Assembly: GCF_000308415.1 (NCBI RefSeq)
Contig: NZ_BAFS01000235.1
Coordinates: 1 to 42,118 of the forward strand
DNA: 42,118 nt
Reading direction: 5' to 3'
From: Nocardia asiatica NBRC 100129
GTDB taxonomy: Bacteria; Actinomycetota; Actinomycetes; Mycobacteriales; Mycobacteriaceae
The translations under genes and the position numbers were made by a program. Shown piece after piece: positions 9,985-18,096 of this stretch. Position 1 is the first letter of the stretch. Each line of letters opens with the position of its first letter. The notes under the pieces were generated by a model. The model saw only the letters and a list, made by a program, of their open reading frames with translations. It was not told where the DNA came from and did no database searches.

Positions 9985-9990
9985 AACCTA
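9985..9990 (-). promoter_or_regulatory. -10 box of the desaturase gene (leaderless)
   Basis: TAGGTT on the minus strand, 6 nt before the GTG start codon at 9978. Confidence 0.45.
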
Positions 9991-10081
9991 GCGGCTTGGC
10001 CCGCGAAGCGGGGGCGGATGGATGGAAAGGGCGGGCAACCGAGACCGCGCGGCGGTCCCGGACGCCGAAATACCAGGGTTA

Positions 10082-10669
10082 CTACTTCGGCGTGACGGTG
10101 ATAGTACCGTCCACCCAGGTGATGGTCCCGCCGCTGAAATCGCTCTGCTTACCGCCGGGGATGTCCTTCTCGTCGCTGATCGGGTAGCCGAGTTGGCCCT
10201 GCGCGCCGCCGTTGTCTTCCCACGCCTTGCGGATCTCGCCCCAGACGACGTGCGGTTCGCCGTCCTTGGCCTCGTAGATCGTGCCGCCCGCGAAGTCCTG
10301 GTATTCGCCGTCGTCGGGACCCTTCTCCTCCGCTTCCAGCGGCAGGCCGAGGGTGCCGGTGGGGCCGCCGAGCTGCACGTACTTCTCGTAGATGTCGCCG
10401 TCCACGGAGATCTCACCGGCCGGGGTGGCGATCCTGGTCCCCTCCGCGGCCGGGGCCGTGGTGCCCGTGGCTCGGTTCTCGGTGGTGGTCGCGTCGTCGT
10501 CGGGCGCGGTGGTGGTGCCGGGCGCGAGCGTGGTCATCATGGTCGTCATCATGCCCGTCATCGTGGCGCCGACATCGGAGTCGTCGTCGTCACCACAGCC
10601 GGCCAAGGCCAGCCCTGCCGCGGCGAGCACTGCGGTGATTCCAGCCGTTCGTCGAGCGAAGTGGTGCAT
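10082..10669 (-). CDS. LGFP-repeat lipoprotein
   Basis: A 195-aa secreted lipoprotein. The signal peptide ARRTAGITAVLAAAGLALAG ends in the lipobox LALAGC (Cys about residue 25). A Thr/Asp/Met-rich linker follows. The C-terminal part carries two LGFP repeats, ending in GTLGLPLEAE and GQLGYPISDE, each followed by FAGGTIY or FSGGTITW. LGFP repeats are thought to link proteins to the mycolyl-arabinogalactan cell wall. The ATG at 10669 is chosen because GAGAGG lies 6 nt upstream; an ATG 6 nt earlier leaves no space for the ribosome site. Confidence 0.87.
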   Translation of the reverse strand: MHHFARRTAGITAVLAAAGLALAGCGDDDDSDVGATMTGMMTTMMTTLAPGTTTAPDDDATTTENRATGTTAPAAEGTRIATPAGEISVDGDIYEKYVQLGGPTGTLGLPLEAEEKGPDDGEYQDFAGGTIYEAKDGEPHVVWGEIRKAWEDNGGAQGQLGYPISDEKDIPGGKQSDFSGGTITWVDGTITVTPK

Positions 10670-10749
10670 GTCCATCCTCTCGCTGTGGGCTACCGGCACA
10701 CACCACGGGCTCCGTGACGCCGCGCGTAGCCTCGGCCGATTGTCAGGCG

Positions 10750-10782
10750 ATGACCCGGTGACCGAGGAGGTCACCGGGTCAT
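10750..10782 (-). terminator. 14-bp hairpin between phoH2 and the LGFP gene
   Basis: ATGACCCGGTGACC pairs perfectly with GGTCACCGGGTCAT around a GAGGA loop. It lies 72 nt after the phoH2 stop. A weaker hairpin (10813-10842, one mismatch) sits closer to the stop. Together they probably end the phoH2 transcript. Confidence 0.65.
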
Positions 10783-10854
10783 ACCGAACAGCTATCGCGG
10801 CGGGGATTACCCGTCGGATGTGCCGTGAAACACACCTCCGACGGCGCCCCGGGA

Positions 10855-12240
10855 TCAGGCGTTGGGGCCGTACTCCTCCAGCATCTCGGTGACCAGCGCC
10901 GCGATCGGCGAGCGCTCGCTACGGGTCAGCGTGATGTGCGCGAAAAGCGGATGGCCTTTGAGCTTCTCGACCACCGCCGCGACGCCGTCGTGCCTGCCGA
11001 CGCGCAAGTTGTCGCGCTGGGCCACATCGTGGGTGAGCACCACCCGCGAGCCGGTCCCCAGCCGGCTGAGCACCGTGAGCAGCACATTCCGCTCCAGCGA
11101 CTGGGCTTCGTCCACGATCACGAAGGAGTCGTGCAGCGACCGCCCGCGGATGTGGGTCAGCGGCAGCACCTCCAGCATGTCGCGGCTGAGCACCTCCTCC
11201 ATCACCTCGCGGCTGGCCAGCCCGTCGAGCGTGTCGAAGACCGCCTGCGCCCAGGGGCCCATCTTCTCGCTCTCGGTGCCGGGCAGATAGCCCAGTTCCT
11301 GGCCGCCGACCGCGTACAGCGGGCGGAAGACCACCACTTTGCGCTGGGTACGCCGCTCCAGCACCGCCTCCAGACCCGCGGTCAACGCCAGCGCCGACTT
11401 GCCCGTGCCCGCGCGGCCGCCGAGGGAGACGATGCCGACGCTCTCGTCCAGCAGCAGGTCGAGCGCGATGCGCTGTTCGGCGGACCGGCCGTGCAGCCCG
11501 AACGCCTCGCGCTCGCGCACCAGCTGCACCCGCTTGTCCGGCGTGACCCGGCCGAGCGCACTGGAGCCGGGGCCGAGCAACCGGATGCCGGTGTGGCAGG
11601 GCAGCTCTCGCGCCTCGTCCAGATCGATCACCGACTCGGCGTAGAGCTGATCGATGCTCGCCGTGCTGACGTCGAGCTCCACCATGCCCGACCATCCGGA
11701 GGTGACCACGTCCTGGGCGTGGTACCCGTCGGCGTGCAAACCCACCGCGCCGGCCTTCACCCGCAACGGTATGTCCTTGGACACCAACACCACTTCGCGG
11801 CCCTCGGCCGCGAGGTTGAGCGCACAGGCCAGGATGCGGGCGTCGTTGGTGTCGGTGCGGAAGCCGACCGGGAGGACCGCGGGATCGGTGTGGTTCAGTT
11901 CCACCTGCAACGTTCCGCCCTCGTTGCCGATCGGCACCTGCTGATCCAGCCTGCCGTGCAGCAGGCGCAGATCGTCCAGGTTGCGCAGGGCTTCTCGCGC
12001 GAACCAGCCCAGCTCGTGATGGTGCCGTTTGGCTTCGAGTTCACTGATGACCACCAGTGGTAACACCACGTCGTGTTCGCCGAACCGCGTGAAGGACCAG
12101 GGATCCGACAGCAGGACGGAGGTGTCTACGACGAAGGTTTTGCCGAGTAATTGCGAGGGGCGGGCCCCCTTCGCGGCGGCTCCGCCTTTCGCGGAGCTGG
12201 AGTTCGCCGAGGGAGCGGAAACGGAGCGTGCAGCAGTCAC
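10855..12240 (-). CDS. phoH2: PhoH2: PIN-domain ribonuclease fused to PhoH ATPase/helicase
   Basis: 461 aa. The N-terminal PIN domain (about 33-165) has its acidic residues in [18 protein letters not shown] and [10 protein letters not shown]. The C-terminal PhoH domain shows Walker [10 protein letters not shown] (about residue 274) and Walker [10 protein letters not shown] (about 373), followed by [11 protein letters not shown]. Mycobacterial PhoH2 is known as a sequence-specific RNA helicase and RNase and as the toxin of a type II pair with a small upstream antitoxin. Here the GTG start has GAGGAG 6 nt upstream, preceded by a leader of about 170 nt holding a 17-aa ORF and a hairpin, not an obvious antitoxin gene. 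Confidence 0.95.
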   Translation of the reverse strand: MTAARSVSAPSANSSSAKGGAAAKGARPSQLLGKTFVVDTSVLLSDPWSFTRFGEHDVVLPLVVISELEAKRHHHELGWFAREALRNLDDLRLLHGRLDQQVPIGNEGGTLQVELNHTDPAVLPVGFRTDTNDARILACALNLAAEGREVVLVSKDIPLRVKAGAVGLHADGYHAQDVVTSGWSGMVELDVSTASIDQLYAESVIDLDEARELPCHTGIRLLGPGSSALGRVTPDKRVQLVREREAFGLHGRSAEQRIALDLLLDESVGIVSLGGRAGTGKSALALTAGLEAVLERRTQRKVVVFRPLYAVGGQELGYLPGTESEKMGPWAQAVFDTLDGLASREVMEEVLSRDMLEVLPLTHIRGRSLHDSFVIVDEAQSLERNVLLTVLSRLGTGSRVVLTHDVAQRDNLRVGRHDGVAAVVEKLKGHPLFAHITLTRSERSPIAALVTEMLEEYGPNA

Positions 12241-12321
12241 GGTGGGCTCCTCTGTGTTCGCGCGGCAGTCGCACGAACGATCTCGCTGGACCGGTCCGTC
12301 CTGCTGGACCCGACGTTGCCG

Positions 12322-12375
12322 TCAGGCGCCACGAGGGCCGGGGACCGGCCCCCTCGTACTGAGTAGCTCAGTCAC
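12322..12375 (-). CDS. 17-aa ORF in the phoH2 leader
   Basis: A GTG at 12375 with GGGAGG 8 nt upstream (12384-12389) opens a 17-codon ORF (VTELLSTRGPVPGPRGA) ending 81 nt before phoH2. A TAGCGT box at 12423-12428 could start the transcript about 40 nt before it. The last codons overlap a hairpin, CGAGGG..CCGG with CCGG..CCCTCG. It could be a leader peptide, or the C-terminal end of an antitoxin whose start I cannot define, since this frame stays open further upstream. Confidence 0.35.
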   Translation of the reverse strand: MTELLSTRGPVPGPRGA

Positions 12376-12422
12376 GGTCAGGACCTCCCGTACGAGCCAC
12401 ACCGCCGCGGCCCGCACACCCG

Positions 12423-12428
12423 ACGCTA
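12423..12428 (-). promoter_or_regulatory. possible -10 box of the phoH2 leader transcript
   Basis: TAGCGT on the minus strand. It would start RNA near 12416, giving a leader of about 175 nt before phoH2 that includes the 17-aa ORF. Confidence 0.3.
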
Positions 12429-12506
12429 CCGTCGATCCGGGCATCCGCGCTCGGAGACCGGGAGGCGTGTCCGTGAATTTGTCGTAAACCCGCACGTCGC
12501 GCTGGT

Positions 12507-12884
12507 TCAGCGCAGCACGTCGAGCAACACCGGAACATGGCTGTTCGCCGGATCCTGTACGGCGGTTAGCAATGTCACCGGACCTTCGGCGGCCAAAGCG
12601 CGCAATTCCCGCAAATCTTGCCGAACATCCGGCTCCGCCAGTTCGGCGCGGTAGCGGCGGGCGAATTCCGGGCCGCGCGCGTCCCGGTCGGCATGGAACC
12701 AGCGACGCAACTCGGTGGACGGAGTGAGCGTTCTGGGCCAGCGATCGACCCGCGCTTGCGCTTTGGTGATCCCCCTCGGCCAGAGCCGGTCGATCAGCAC
12801 GCGCACGCCGTCGTCCGGGTCGGGAGCGTCGTAGACGCGCTTCACGCGGAAGCCACGCGAGGTTTGCGGTGTCATAGCAGTCAT
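12507..12884 (-). CDS. DUF488-family protein
   Basis: 125 aa, a complete small DUF488 (YeaO-like) protein: FRVKRVYDAPDPDDGVRVL, then IDRLWPRGITKAQARVDRW, STELRRWFHADRDARGPEF and VTLLTAVQDPANSHVPVLLD. All the usual family motifs are present. Biochemical role unknown. The start MTAM at 12884 has GGGGGAGG about 10 nt upstream; the ATG three codons later is also possible. It lies upstream of phoH2 on the same strand but 131 nt before its leader ORF. Confidence 0.88.
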   Translation of the reverse strand: MTAMTPQTSRGFRVKRVYDAPDPDDGVRVLIDRLWPRGITKAQARVDRWPRTLTPSTELRRWFHADRDARGPEFARRYRAELAEPDVRQDLRELRALAAEGPVTLLTAVQDPANSHVPVLLDVLR

Positions 12885-12948
12885 CGCAGCACGGCCTCCC
12901 CCGACAGTCGGGATTCACCACGCGGTCGCTGTCGCCCGTTTCGACGGT

Positions 12949-12954
12949 TAGAGT
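12949..12954 (+). promoter_or_regulatory. -10 box of the 90-aa gene (leaderless)
   Basis: TAGAGT exactly 7 nt before the ATG at 12962, with no Shine-Dalgarno sequence. Confidence 0.5.
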
Positions 12955-12961
12955 CGCTGGT

Positions 12962-13234
12962 ATGGCCGGTAACGAGGATTTGGAGAAGCTGTCGTCGAAG
13001 GAACTGCACGACCGGGCGATGCGGCTGGCCGTGCGGCGTGGCGACGTGAAGTTCCTGTGGCGGCTGCTCACCTCGATCCCGGCCGCGGAAGCCGCGGCGG
13101 GCAACGTCGGCGAGAGCGAGGCGGACATCAAGTACGTGCTGCCCATGCTCGACGACTACATCCACGCGGGCGACGGAGCGGTCGCCGAGGTGCTGCGGCC
13201 GGTCTACCTGGAATACCTGGCCCAGCACTCCTGA
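12962..13234 (+). CDS. conserved 90-aa helical protein, function unknown
   Basis: A small soluble protein, predicted mostly helical: KLSSKELHDRAMRLAVRRGD, then FLWRLLTSIPAAEAAAG and a C-terminal VLRPVYLEYLAQHS. No catalytic motif, signal peptide or membrane segment. Its codon use and leaderless promoter support a real gene. I believe similar proteins are common in Nocardia and Rhodococcus but cannot name a family. It is convergent with the next gene, 6 nt away. Confidence 0.8.
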   Translation: MAGNEDLEKLSSKELHDRAMRLAVRRGDVKFLWRLLTSIPAAEAAAGNVGESEADIKYVLPMLDDYIHAGDGAVAEVLRPVYLEYLAQHS

Positions 13235-13240
13235 GCCGGG

Positions 13241-13663
13241 TCAGCCCCGCCTCAGCGCCGCCCGCCAGAGGCCCGCTCCGGTGCCGCGCAGAACGTTCTC
13301 CCAGCTGAAGTGGTCGTGCCACAGGACGATTCGACCGTCGCGCAGTTCGAACGTGCCCGTCACCCAGAATCCGACGCGCACCGGCCCGAAGCGCAGGTAG
13401 TCGGTGCGGTCGGTGAGCACGATGTCGCCGTCGGCGGCGATGTGGTGCAGGTCGACGCCGAAGCCGAGCCAGTCGCGACGCAGGCCGCGCAGCACGCCCG
13501 CGACCCGATGCACGCCCCGCACGTCGGGCAGCGAGGTGTTCTTCCAGACGATGTCCGGGTGCAGCAAGTCGATCGCCTCTTCGGCGGCGCCCAGCTCCAG
13601 CGCGGCGAAGAACTCCCGCACGGTGGTGATCGAGTCCTGTCGCAGATCGGGTTCGTCGGTCAT
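13241..13663 (-). CDS. limonene-1,2-epoxide-hydrolase-like protein
   Basis: 140 aa with the NTF2-like fold of limonene-epoxide hydrolase. The catalytic Asp-Arg-Asp set appears preserved: Arg and Asp in VLTDRTDYL, and the second Asp in GRIVLWHDHFSWE. The VTGTFELRDGRIVLW strand pair is typical. Family members open epoxides by direct water attack; mycobacterial EphG is the nearest type I know. Substrate unknown. It lies 23 nt after the TetR gene, so it may share its mRNA, yet a TACGCT box 6 nt before its ATG suggests its own leaderless start. Confidence 0.8.
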   Translation of the reverse strand: MTDEPDLRQDSITTVREFFAALELGAAEEAIDLLHPDIVWKNTSLPDVRGVHRVAGVLRGLRRDWLGFGVDLHHIAADGDIVLTDRTDYLRFGPVRVGFWVTGTFELRDGRIVLWHDHFSWENVLRGTGAGLWRAALRRG

Positions 13664-13669
13664 GGTCCG

Positions 13670-13675
13670 AGCGTA
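13670..13675 (-). promoter_or_regulatory. -10 box of the epoxide-hydrolase-like gene
   Basis: TACGCT on the minus strand, 6 nt before the ATG at 13663, lying in the gap after the TetR stop codon. Confidence 0.35.
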
Positions 13676-13686
13676 GGCCGCGCCGG

Positions 13687-14406
13687 TCATCCGCGGCGCG
13701 CGATGAGCACGGCCAATCCGTCGAGAATGCGCCCGATGCCGAAGCGCAGCGCGCCCTGCCCGCCCGCGACCGCGCCCTCCTCGGCGAACGCGGCGACCGT
13801 GGCCGGGTAGCGATCGGCCGCGGCGGCCACCATCTCGGCCAATTGCCCGGCGATCTGTCTCTCGAACTCGTCGGCCTCCCCCGCCCGCACCTGCTGCACC
13901 AGGCTGCGAGCGTGCCCGATCAGCAGGACGATGGTGTCCAGGCGCTCGGCGGTGGTGAGCCCGGTGCCGGCGAGCGCCGTCAGCGCGGACTCCATCCAGG
14001 CCATCTCGTTCGGCCCGACCGGCCGGGCCCCCACCGACACCTCCAGCGCCCAGGGATGGGCGCGCAGCCGCTCGTAGATCGTCTCGCACCACAGGCTCAG
14101 GCGCCCGCGCCAAGCCTCCTGCGCCTCGCCGTCGCCGCCGTCGCCCATCTCCGGGGGCGCGCCGAGCGCGGTGTCCAGCATCAGCGCTACCAGCTCGGCC
14201 TTGCCCGGCACGTAGCGGTACAGCGACATCTTGGTGAAACCGAGGCGCTCGGCCAGCCGCTGCATGGACAGGTTGGGCAGTCCTTCGGCGTCGGCCAGCG
14301 CGATCGCCTCCGCGACGATCCGCTCCACCGTCAACGCGGGTTTCGGACCACGCTTCGGGCGATGACCGGTGCCCCAGAGCAGTTCGAGCGTGGTGGGTGG
14401 AGGCAT
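13687..14406 (-). CDS. TetR-family regulator with TetR-type C-terminal domain
   Basis: 239 aa. The HTH is at about residues 25-70: LTVERIVAEAIALADAEGL, then LSMQRLAERLGFTKMSLYRYV. The C-terminal ligand domain has the layout of tetracycline-repressor-like proteins (AWRGRLSLWCETIYERLRAHP, LLIGHARSLVQQ). It is divergent from an FAD monooxygenase of TetX type, with a palindrome plus direct repeats between them (14440-14485). It is therefore likely the repressor of the monooxygenase, itself and the epoxide-hydrolase-like gene. Ligand unknown. Confidence 0.9.
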   Translation of the reverse strand: MPPPTTLELLWGTGHRPKRGPKPALTVERIVAEAIALADAEGLPNLSMQRLAERLGFTKMSLYRYVPGKAELVALMLDTALGAPPEMGDGGDGEAQEAWRGRLSLWCETIYERLRAHPWALEVSVGARPVGPNEMAWMESALTALAGTGLTTAERLDTIVLLIGHARSLVQQVRAGEADEFERQIAGQLAEMVAAAADRYPATVAAFAEEGAVAGGQGALRFGIGRILDGLAVLIARRG

Positions 14407-14439
14407 GCCCGGGATCCTTCCGGAGAACGTCTTGACGTG

Positions 14440-14485
14440 AAACTGTGTCTACCATACGCTAATTCGCGTCCACCATATACAGTTT
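14440..14485. promoter_or_regulatory. operator-like element between tetR and monooxygenase
   Basis: Arms AAACTGT (14440-14446) and ACAGTTT (14479-14485) and inner arms ACGC/GCGT (14456-14459, 14466-14469) share one centre at 14462.5. Within it GTCTACCATA (14447) and GTCCACCATA (14468) form direct repeats exactly 21 bp apart, two helical turns, suiting two repressor dimers. Confidence 0.55.
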
Positions 14486-14514
14486 CCGGCGGACGCAAAT
14501 ATTGAGGAGATCCC

Positions 14515-15705
14515 ATGCGGAACACCACCGTCCTCGTCTCCGGCGCCGGTATCGCCGGACCCGCGCTGGCCTACTGGCTGCATCGGTACGGGTTCGCGGT
14601 CACCGTCGTCGAACGCGCTCCCGCGCCGCGTCCCGGCGGTCAGGCGATCGATTTCAAGGGCCGCACCCACCGCACCGTGCTGGAGCGGATGGGCATCCTG
14701 CGCGACGTCGAGCAGCGCAGGACGGGCACCACCGACACGGTCTTCGTGGACGAGCGCGGCTCGCGGCGGGCGCTGCTGTCGGGCGAGTTCACCGGCGGCG
14801 ACGTCGAGATCCTGCGCGGCGACCTCACCGAAATCCTCTACCTGCGCACCGCCGACCGCTGCGAATACCTGTTCGGCGATTCGGTCACCGCGCTCACCGA
14901 GACGGCGGACGGCGTGCACGTCGAGTTCGAGCACGCGCCCGCACGCACCTTCGACCTCGTCTTCGGCGCGGACGGCATCCACTCGCGGATTCGCCGCCTG
15001 GCCTTCGGCCCCGAGCGCAACTTCGTGAAGCACCTCGGCTACTACTACGCCGTCGCGGGCGCGTCGAGCGGCAGCCCGGCCGAACCGCGCGAGCGGGCGA
15101 CCGCGTACGCACACAACGCACCCGGACGACTGGCGATCAGCGGCGGGCCGAAGGGGCAGCAGATGTACATGTTCGCCTCCACCGAACTCGACTACGCCCG
15201 CGACGACAGCGCGGCCCAGCGGCGCATCCTCACCGCGACCTACGCCGAGGTCGGCTGGGAGGTGCCGCGCATGCTCGCCGAGCTGGCCGGATTCGACGAC
15301 TTCTACATGGACTCGATCAGCCAGGTCCGTATGCCGGGCGGCTACACCAAGGGGCGGGTCGCCCTGGTCGGCGACTCCGCGTACGGCAACACGCTGGGCG
15401 GTTTCGGCACCGGACTCGCCGTGGTCGGCGCTTACGTCATCGCGGGCGAGCTGGCCTCGGCCGACGGCGACCACACGACGGCCTTCGCCCGCTACGACGA
15501 GCTCATGAAGCGCTACGCGAGGATCGCGGGCAACAGCAACGCCGGTCGCTTCCTCGCGCCGAAGACCGCGCGCGGCATCAGGATCCGCGACTGGTTCCTC
15601 GAATCCCGGCTGTTCACCCTGATGGTGAAATACGGCGACAACGCAGCCAACGACATCGATCTGAAGGACTACCCGGCCCTGGTCGGCACCACCGATGCGC
15701 GCTGA
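14515..15705 (+). CDS. FAD-dependent monooxygenase (TetX/aromatic hydroxylase type)
   Basis: 396-aa class A flavoprotein monooxygenase. The Rossmann dinucleotide motif VSGAGIAGPALAYWLHRYG (about 7-25) is followed by VVERAP. The middle motif FGADGIHSRIRRLAFGP (about 154-170) and the FAD-ribityl motif GRVALVGDSAYGNTLGGFG (about 280-298) are intact. Such enzymes hydroxylate aromatic compounds or antibiotics with NADPH and oxygen. The substrate cannot be read from the sequence. GAGGAG 5 nt before the ATG gives the start. Divergent TetR control suggests induction by its substrate. Confidence 0.9.
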   Translation: MRNTTVLVSGAGIAGPALAYWLHRYGFAVTVVERAPAPRPGGQAIDFKGRTHRTVLERMGILRDVEQRRTGTTDTVFVDERGSRRALLSGEFTGGDVEILRGDLTEILYLRTADRCEYLFGDSVTALTETADGVHVEFEHAPARTFDLVFGADGIHSRIRRLAFGPERNFVKHLGYYYAVAGASSGSPAEPRERATAYAHNAPGRLAISGGPKGQQMYMFASTELDYARDDSAAQRRILTATYAEVGWEVPRMLAELAGFDDFYMDSISQVRMPGGYTKGRVALVGDSAYGNTLGGFGTGLAVVGAYVIAGELASADGDHTTAFARYDELMKRYARIAGNSNAGRFLAPKTARGIRIRDWFLESRLFTLMVKYGDNAANDIDLKDYPALVGTTDAR

Positions 15706-15843
15706 TCATCCGCCACCCGCCTTGACAGCGATCGGACCCGTCGCCCCCGCCGCCGAACCGCGCGACATCCCAGTTCGCCAGGGCCGCAGCGCCGATCCCA
15801 TGGGTGTGATCGGGCGCCCACGTGGGGTCGACTGTGTTTCGAT

Positions 15844-15875
15844 GGAACCGGAGCGAGATGGGACGCGTCTATAAA
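15844..15875 (+). promoter_or_regulatory. possible promoter of the ESX accessory operon
   Basis: GGAACC (15844-15849) and CGTC (15866-15869) are separated by 17 nt as in ECF-sigma promoters. TATAAA (15870-15875) overlaps and could instead be a sigma-A -10 box. Either would start transcription 20-30 nt before the ATG at 15905. Confidence 0.3.
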
Positions 15876-15904
15876 GTCAGACGGCACTGACGGAAGGGGC
15901 CGCT

Positions 15905-16291
15905 ATGGCGGACAGCCCGTTTCCCGGGTACATCGAGGCTGCGAAAACCGGGGCATTGCAGGTACGGATGGAGCCGCAAGGTTTCGTCGAGATCGACCAG
16001 GCGTGCCAGGAGTTGATCGATGCGCTCGTGGCGGCACAGACCGACGCGCGCGAACTCGGTGAACGTCAGCACTGGGGTCTGGGCGAGAACAATCCGAAGC
16101 TGACCTCCGCGGTGGAGTTGGTGCGGCTGTTCCGGGAGAAGGCTTTCGGCGGGCCGAACAACGCATTCGACACCCTGAACGACTACATCTCCGTGGCGCA
16201 GGAGATCCAGTCCATGTTCCAAGCCATCTGCGACACCTACATCCGCACCGACGCGGAATTCGCGGCGGCGATGCGGGAGCTCCGCGTATGA
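15905..16291 (+). CDS. small ESX-type substrate-like protein with YxxxD signal
   Basis: 128 aa, all-helical prediction: VEIDQACQELIDALVAAQTD, a turn around HWGLGENNP, a second helix, then VAQEIQSMFQAICDTYIRTD. The YIRTD near the C-terminus fits the YxxxD/E general secretion signal of ESX (type VII) substrates, and HWGLG is near the turn as in WxG proteins. GGAAGGGG lies 5 nt before the ATG. It leads an operon with a PPE-like protein and an EspG-like chaperone, so it is plausibly the PE/EsxB-like partner. It is not a standard WXG100 protein, and the family name is unknown to me. Confidence 0.6.
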   Translation: MADSPFPGYIEAAKTGALQVRMEPQGFVEIDQACQELIDALVAAQTDARELGERQHWGLGENNPKLTSAVELVRLFREKAFGGPNNAFDTLNDYISVAQEIQSMFQAICDTYIRTDAEFAAAMRELRV

Positions 16292-16869
16292 ATGTCGGCA
16301 CGACCGTCCGGCGGACGCGGCTGGTCGCCGGGGCGATCGGAATCATGCTGCTCACCGGGTGTGGTGATCAAACGCCGAGCGAGCCGAGCAGATCGACGGC
16401 GTCGCAGCCGACCGCTTCCGCTTCGAGCCCATCGCCCGGGGCTAGCCCACAGTCCGTGTTCGACCCATGTATCGCCCTCACGCCGCAGTTTCTCGCAGCG
16501 CACCGATGGGACTCGAAACTCCCGGAACCCAAGCAGGACAGCCAAGGCGGCGTCACCTGGAAGGGCTGCCGCTACGTCGCGCGGGCGGGCTATGGATTCG
16601 TGGTCGAGACGACCAACGGCACGCTCGATCAGGTTCGCGACAAATATCCTGCCGCCGTGAACATTGCGGCGGGTGACCGGAAAGCCCTGCGCTACGAGGC
16701 GCGTCCGGACATTCCCGGTGGCTGCACGGTCAACATCGAGATGGCGGCCGGATCCCTGTACATCCTCACCAACGTGCCGCAGACATCGGCGAACAAGCAC
16801 CTCGTCGCATGCGACATCGCCGTAGATATCGCCCGCACAGTCGCACCACTGCTGCCCGCGGGCAGCTGA
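16288..16869 (+). CDS. DUF3558 lipoprotein
   Basis: 193 aa. N-terminal signal TRLVAGAIGIMLLTG followed by lipobox Cys (LLTGC, about residue 25). A Ser/Pro-rich linker precedes the DUF3558 domain, which opens with FDPCIALTPQFLAAHRWD and has VTWKGCRYV, PGGCTVNIEM and KHLVACDIAV; the Cys residues probably form disulphides. DUF3558 lipoproteins are abundant in Nocardia and often sit with ESX-related genes. Its ATG overlaps the previous stop (ATGA). Confidence 0.85.
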   Translation: MNVGTTVRRTRLVAGAIGIMLLTGCGDQTPSEPSRSTASQPTASASSPSPGASPQSVFDPCIALTPQFLAAHRWDSKLPEPKQDSQGGVTWKGCRYVARAGYGFVVETTNGTLDQVRDKYPAAVNIAAGDRKALRYEARPDIPGGCTVNIEMAAGSLYILTNVPQTSANKHLVACDIAVDIARTVAPLLPAGS

Positions 16870-16887
16870 ACACCGGGGGAAGCGATC

Positions 16888-18096
16888 ATGAGACAGACCG
16901 ACGGCCGCGCGATCACCAATCCGGAGAACGCGCACAGTTTCTCGCACGCGGAGATCAAACAGGCGGCCGACGCGATGAACCCGGCCGGGCTCGACAGTGC
17001 GCTCGCCGCGTGGTCGGCCATCGCCGCCGCGGTCACGAACGCGGGGCAGCAGTTCGAGTCCGCGATCAAGAAAGCCGTGGAACAGCGGTGGGAGGGCGCG
17101 GCGGCCGACAGCGCGGTCCGCGGCGTGCGGGACTACGCGGCGCGAATGGGCGAATTCGGCGAGGCGCTCGGCGCGCAGGCCGTGCCGCTGTCGGCGGCGG
17201 CGGACGCGGCCGCCAAGTTCAAGATGTCGGTGCCCGACCTGGTGGACACCTCGGGTGGCCCGGCTGAGCCCGAACAGCGCAACTCGCGGGAGGAGCAAGC
17301 CCGCGACGAGATGAACACTCAGTACATTCAGCCGTACGGAGCCACCGCGCCTGCCATTCCCACGCTGCCGCCCCCGATCGCCCCTGCCGCCGCGGCATCC
17401 ACAGTTCTCGAGACCGGCACCGGTACGGCACCGGGCACGAATGCCGGTGCACAGCCGGTGAACGGCACTCCCCCAGACGACACGTCCGCTTCCACCGACG
17501 CGTCTTCTTCCGGCGCGGAGCCCGCTCCCCAGGACACCGCCTCCCCCAGCGGCACAGCGGAAGAAGACAACCCGGCCGACCAGCCACAGTCGACAAGCGA
17601 GAACACGTCGGCAGCGACGACGCCGCAAGCCGTCGCGCAGAGCCAGGACGCGACGCCCACCACGCCCGCGCCCACCACGAGAACGCAGACATCCACGGCG
17701 GTCGCACCGTTCCTGTCCGGCACCCCGATGCCGACCACACCCGCCACTGTCACCCCGATGTCGTTCGACGGCAGGCCGACGAGTACGCCGACCGGGCCGG
17801 GTACACCCGCCGCGGCGGGAACCCCGAACGCGGCGGGGAACGACGCGCGCTCGGGCACTTCGCGTCCGGCCCAGCCCACCGCCCCGGCCGCGTCCCATAC
17901 GCCGTCCGCCCCGGCGGGACGCCCGGGAGCGCCGGGGGTTCCCGGCTACTCGGGCATGGTCCCGCCCGGGATGCGGGGCAGGCGCACGGACGACGACGAG
18001 CACCGGTCGCCGAAGTACCTGCGCACCGAGGAACACGCGAAGGAGCTGCTCGGCGAGGTGCAACCGACCGTGCCGCCCGCCCTCGGAGAGAAGTGA
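16888..18096 (+). CDS. PPE/WXG100-like protein with Pro/Thr-rich tail
   Basis: 402 aa. The helical N-terminal domain (about 1-125) has AGLDSALAAWSAIAAAV, then a WxG-type turn in QRWEGAAADSAV and YAARMGEFGEALGAQAVPL. Residues about 145-370 are low-complexity Pro/Thr/Ala/Ser sequence. A conserved-looking end, SPKYLRTEEHAKELLGE, closes the protein, as in Nocardia ESX-associated proteins. GGGGGAA 6 nt upstream supports the ATG. The EspG-like gene follows with a TGATG overlap, the usual neighbour of PPE-type substrates. Confidence 0.75.
   Translation: MRQTDGRAITNPENAHSFSHAEIKQAADAMNPAGLDSALAAWSAIAAAVTNAGQQFESAIKKAVEQRWEGAAADSAVRGVRDYAARMGEFGEALGAQAVPLSAAADAAAKFKMSVPDLVDTSGGPAEPEQRNSREEQARDEMNTQYIQPYGATAPAIPTLPPPIAPAAAASTVLETGTGTAPGTNAGAQPVNGTPPDDTSASTDASSSGAEPAPQDTASPSGTAEEDNPADQPQSTSENTSAATTPQAVAQSQDATPTTPAPTTRTQTSTAVAPFLSGTPMPTTPATVTPMSFDGRPTSTPTGPGTPAAAGTPNAAGNDARSGTSRPAQPTAPAASHTPSAPAGRPGAPGVPGYSGMVPPGMRGRRTDDDEHRSPKYLRTEEHAKELLGEVQPTVPPALGEK

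Noticed and set aside
16888..18096. A complete ESX secretion locus
   Set aside because: Only substrate-like, lipoprotein and chaperone genes occur; no FtsK-type ATPase, EccB/D/E or mycosin gene lies in the window.
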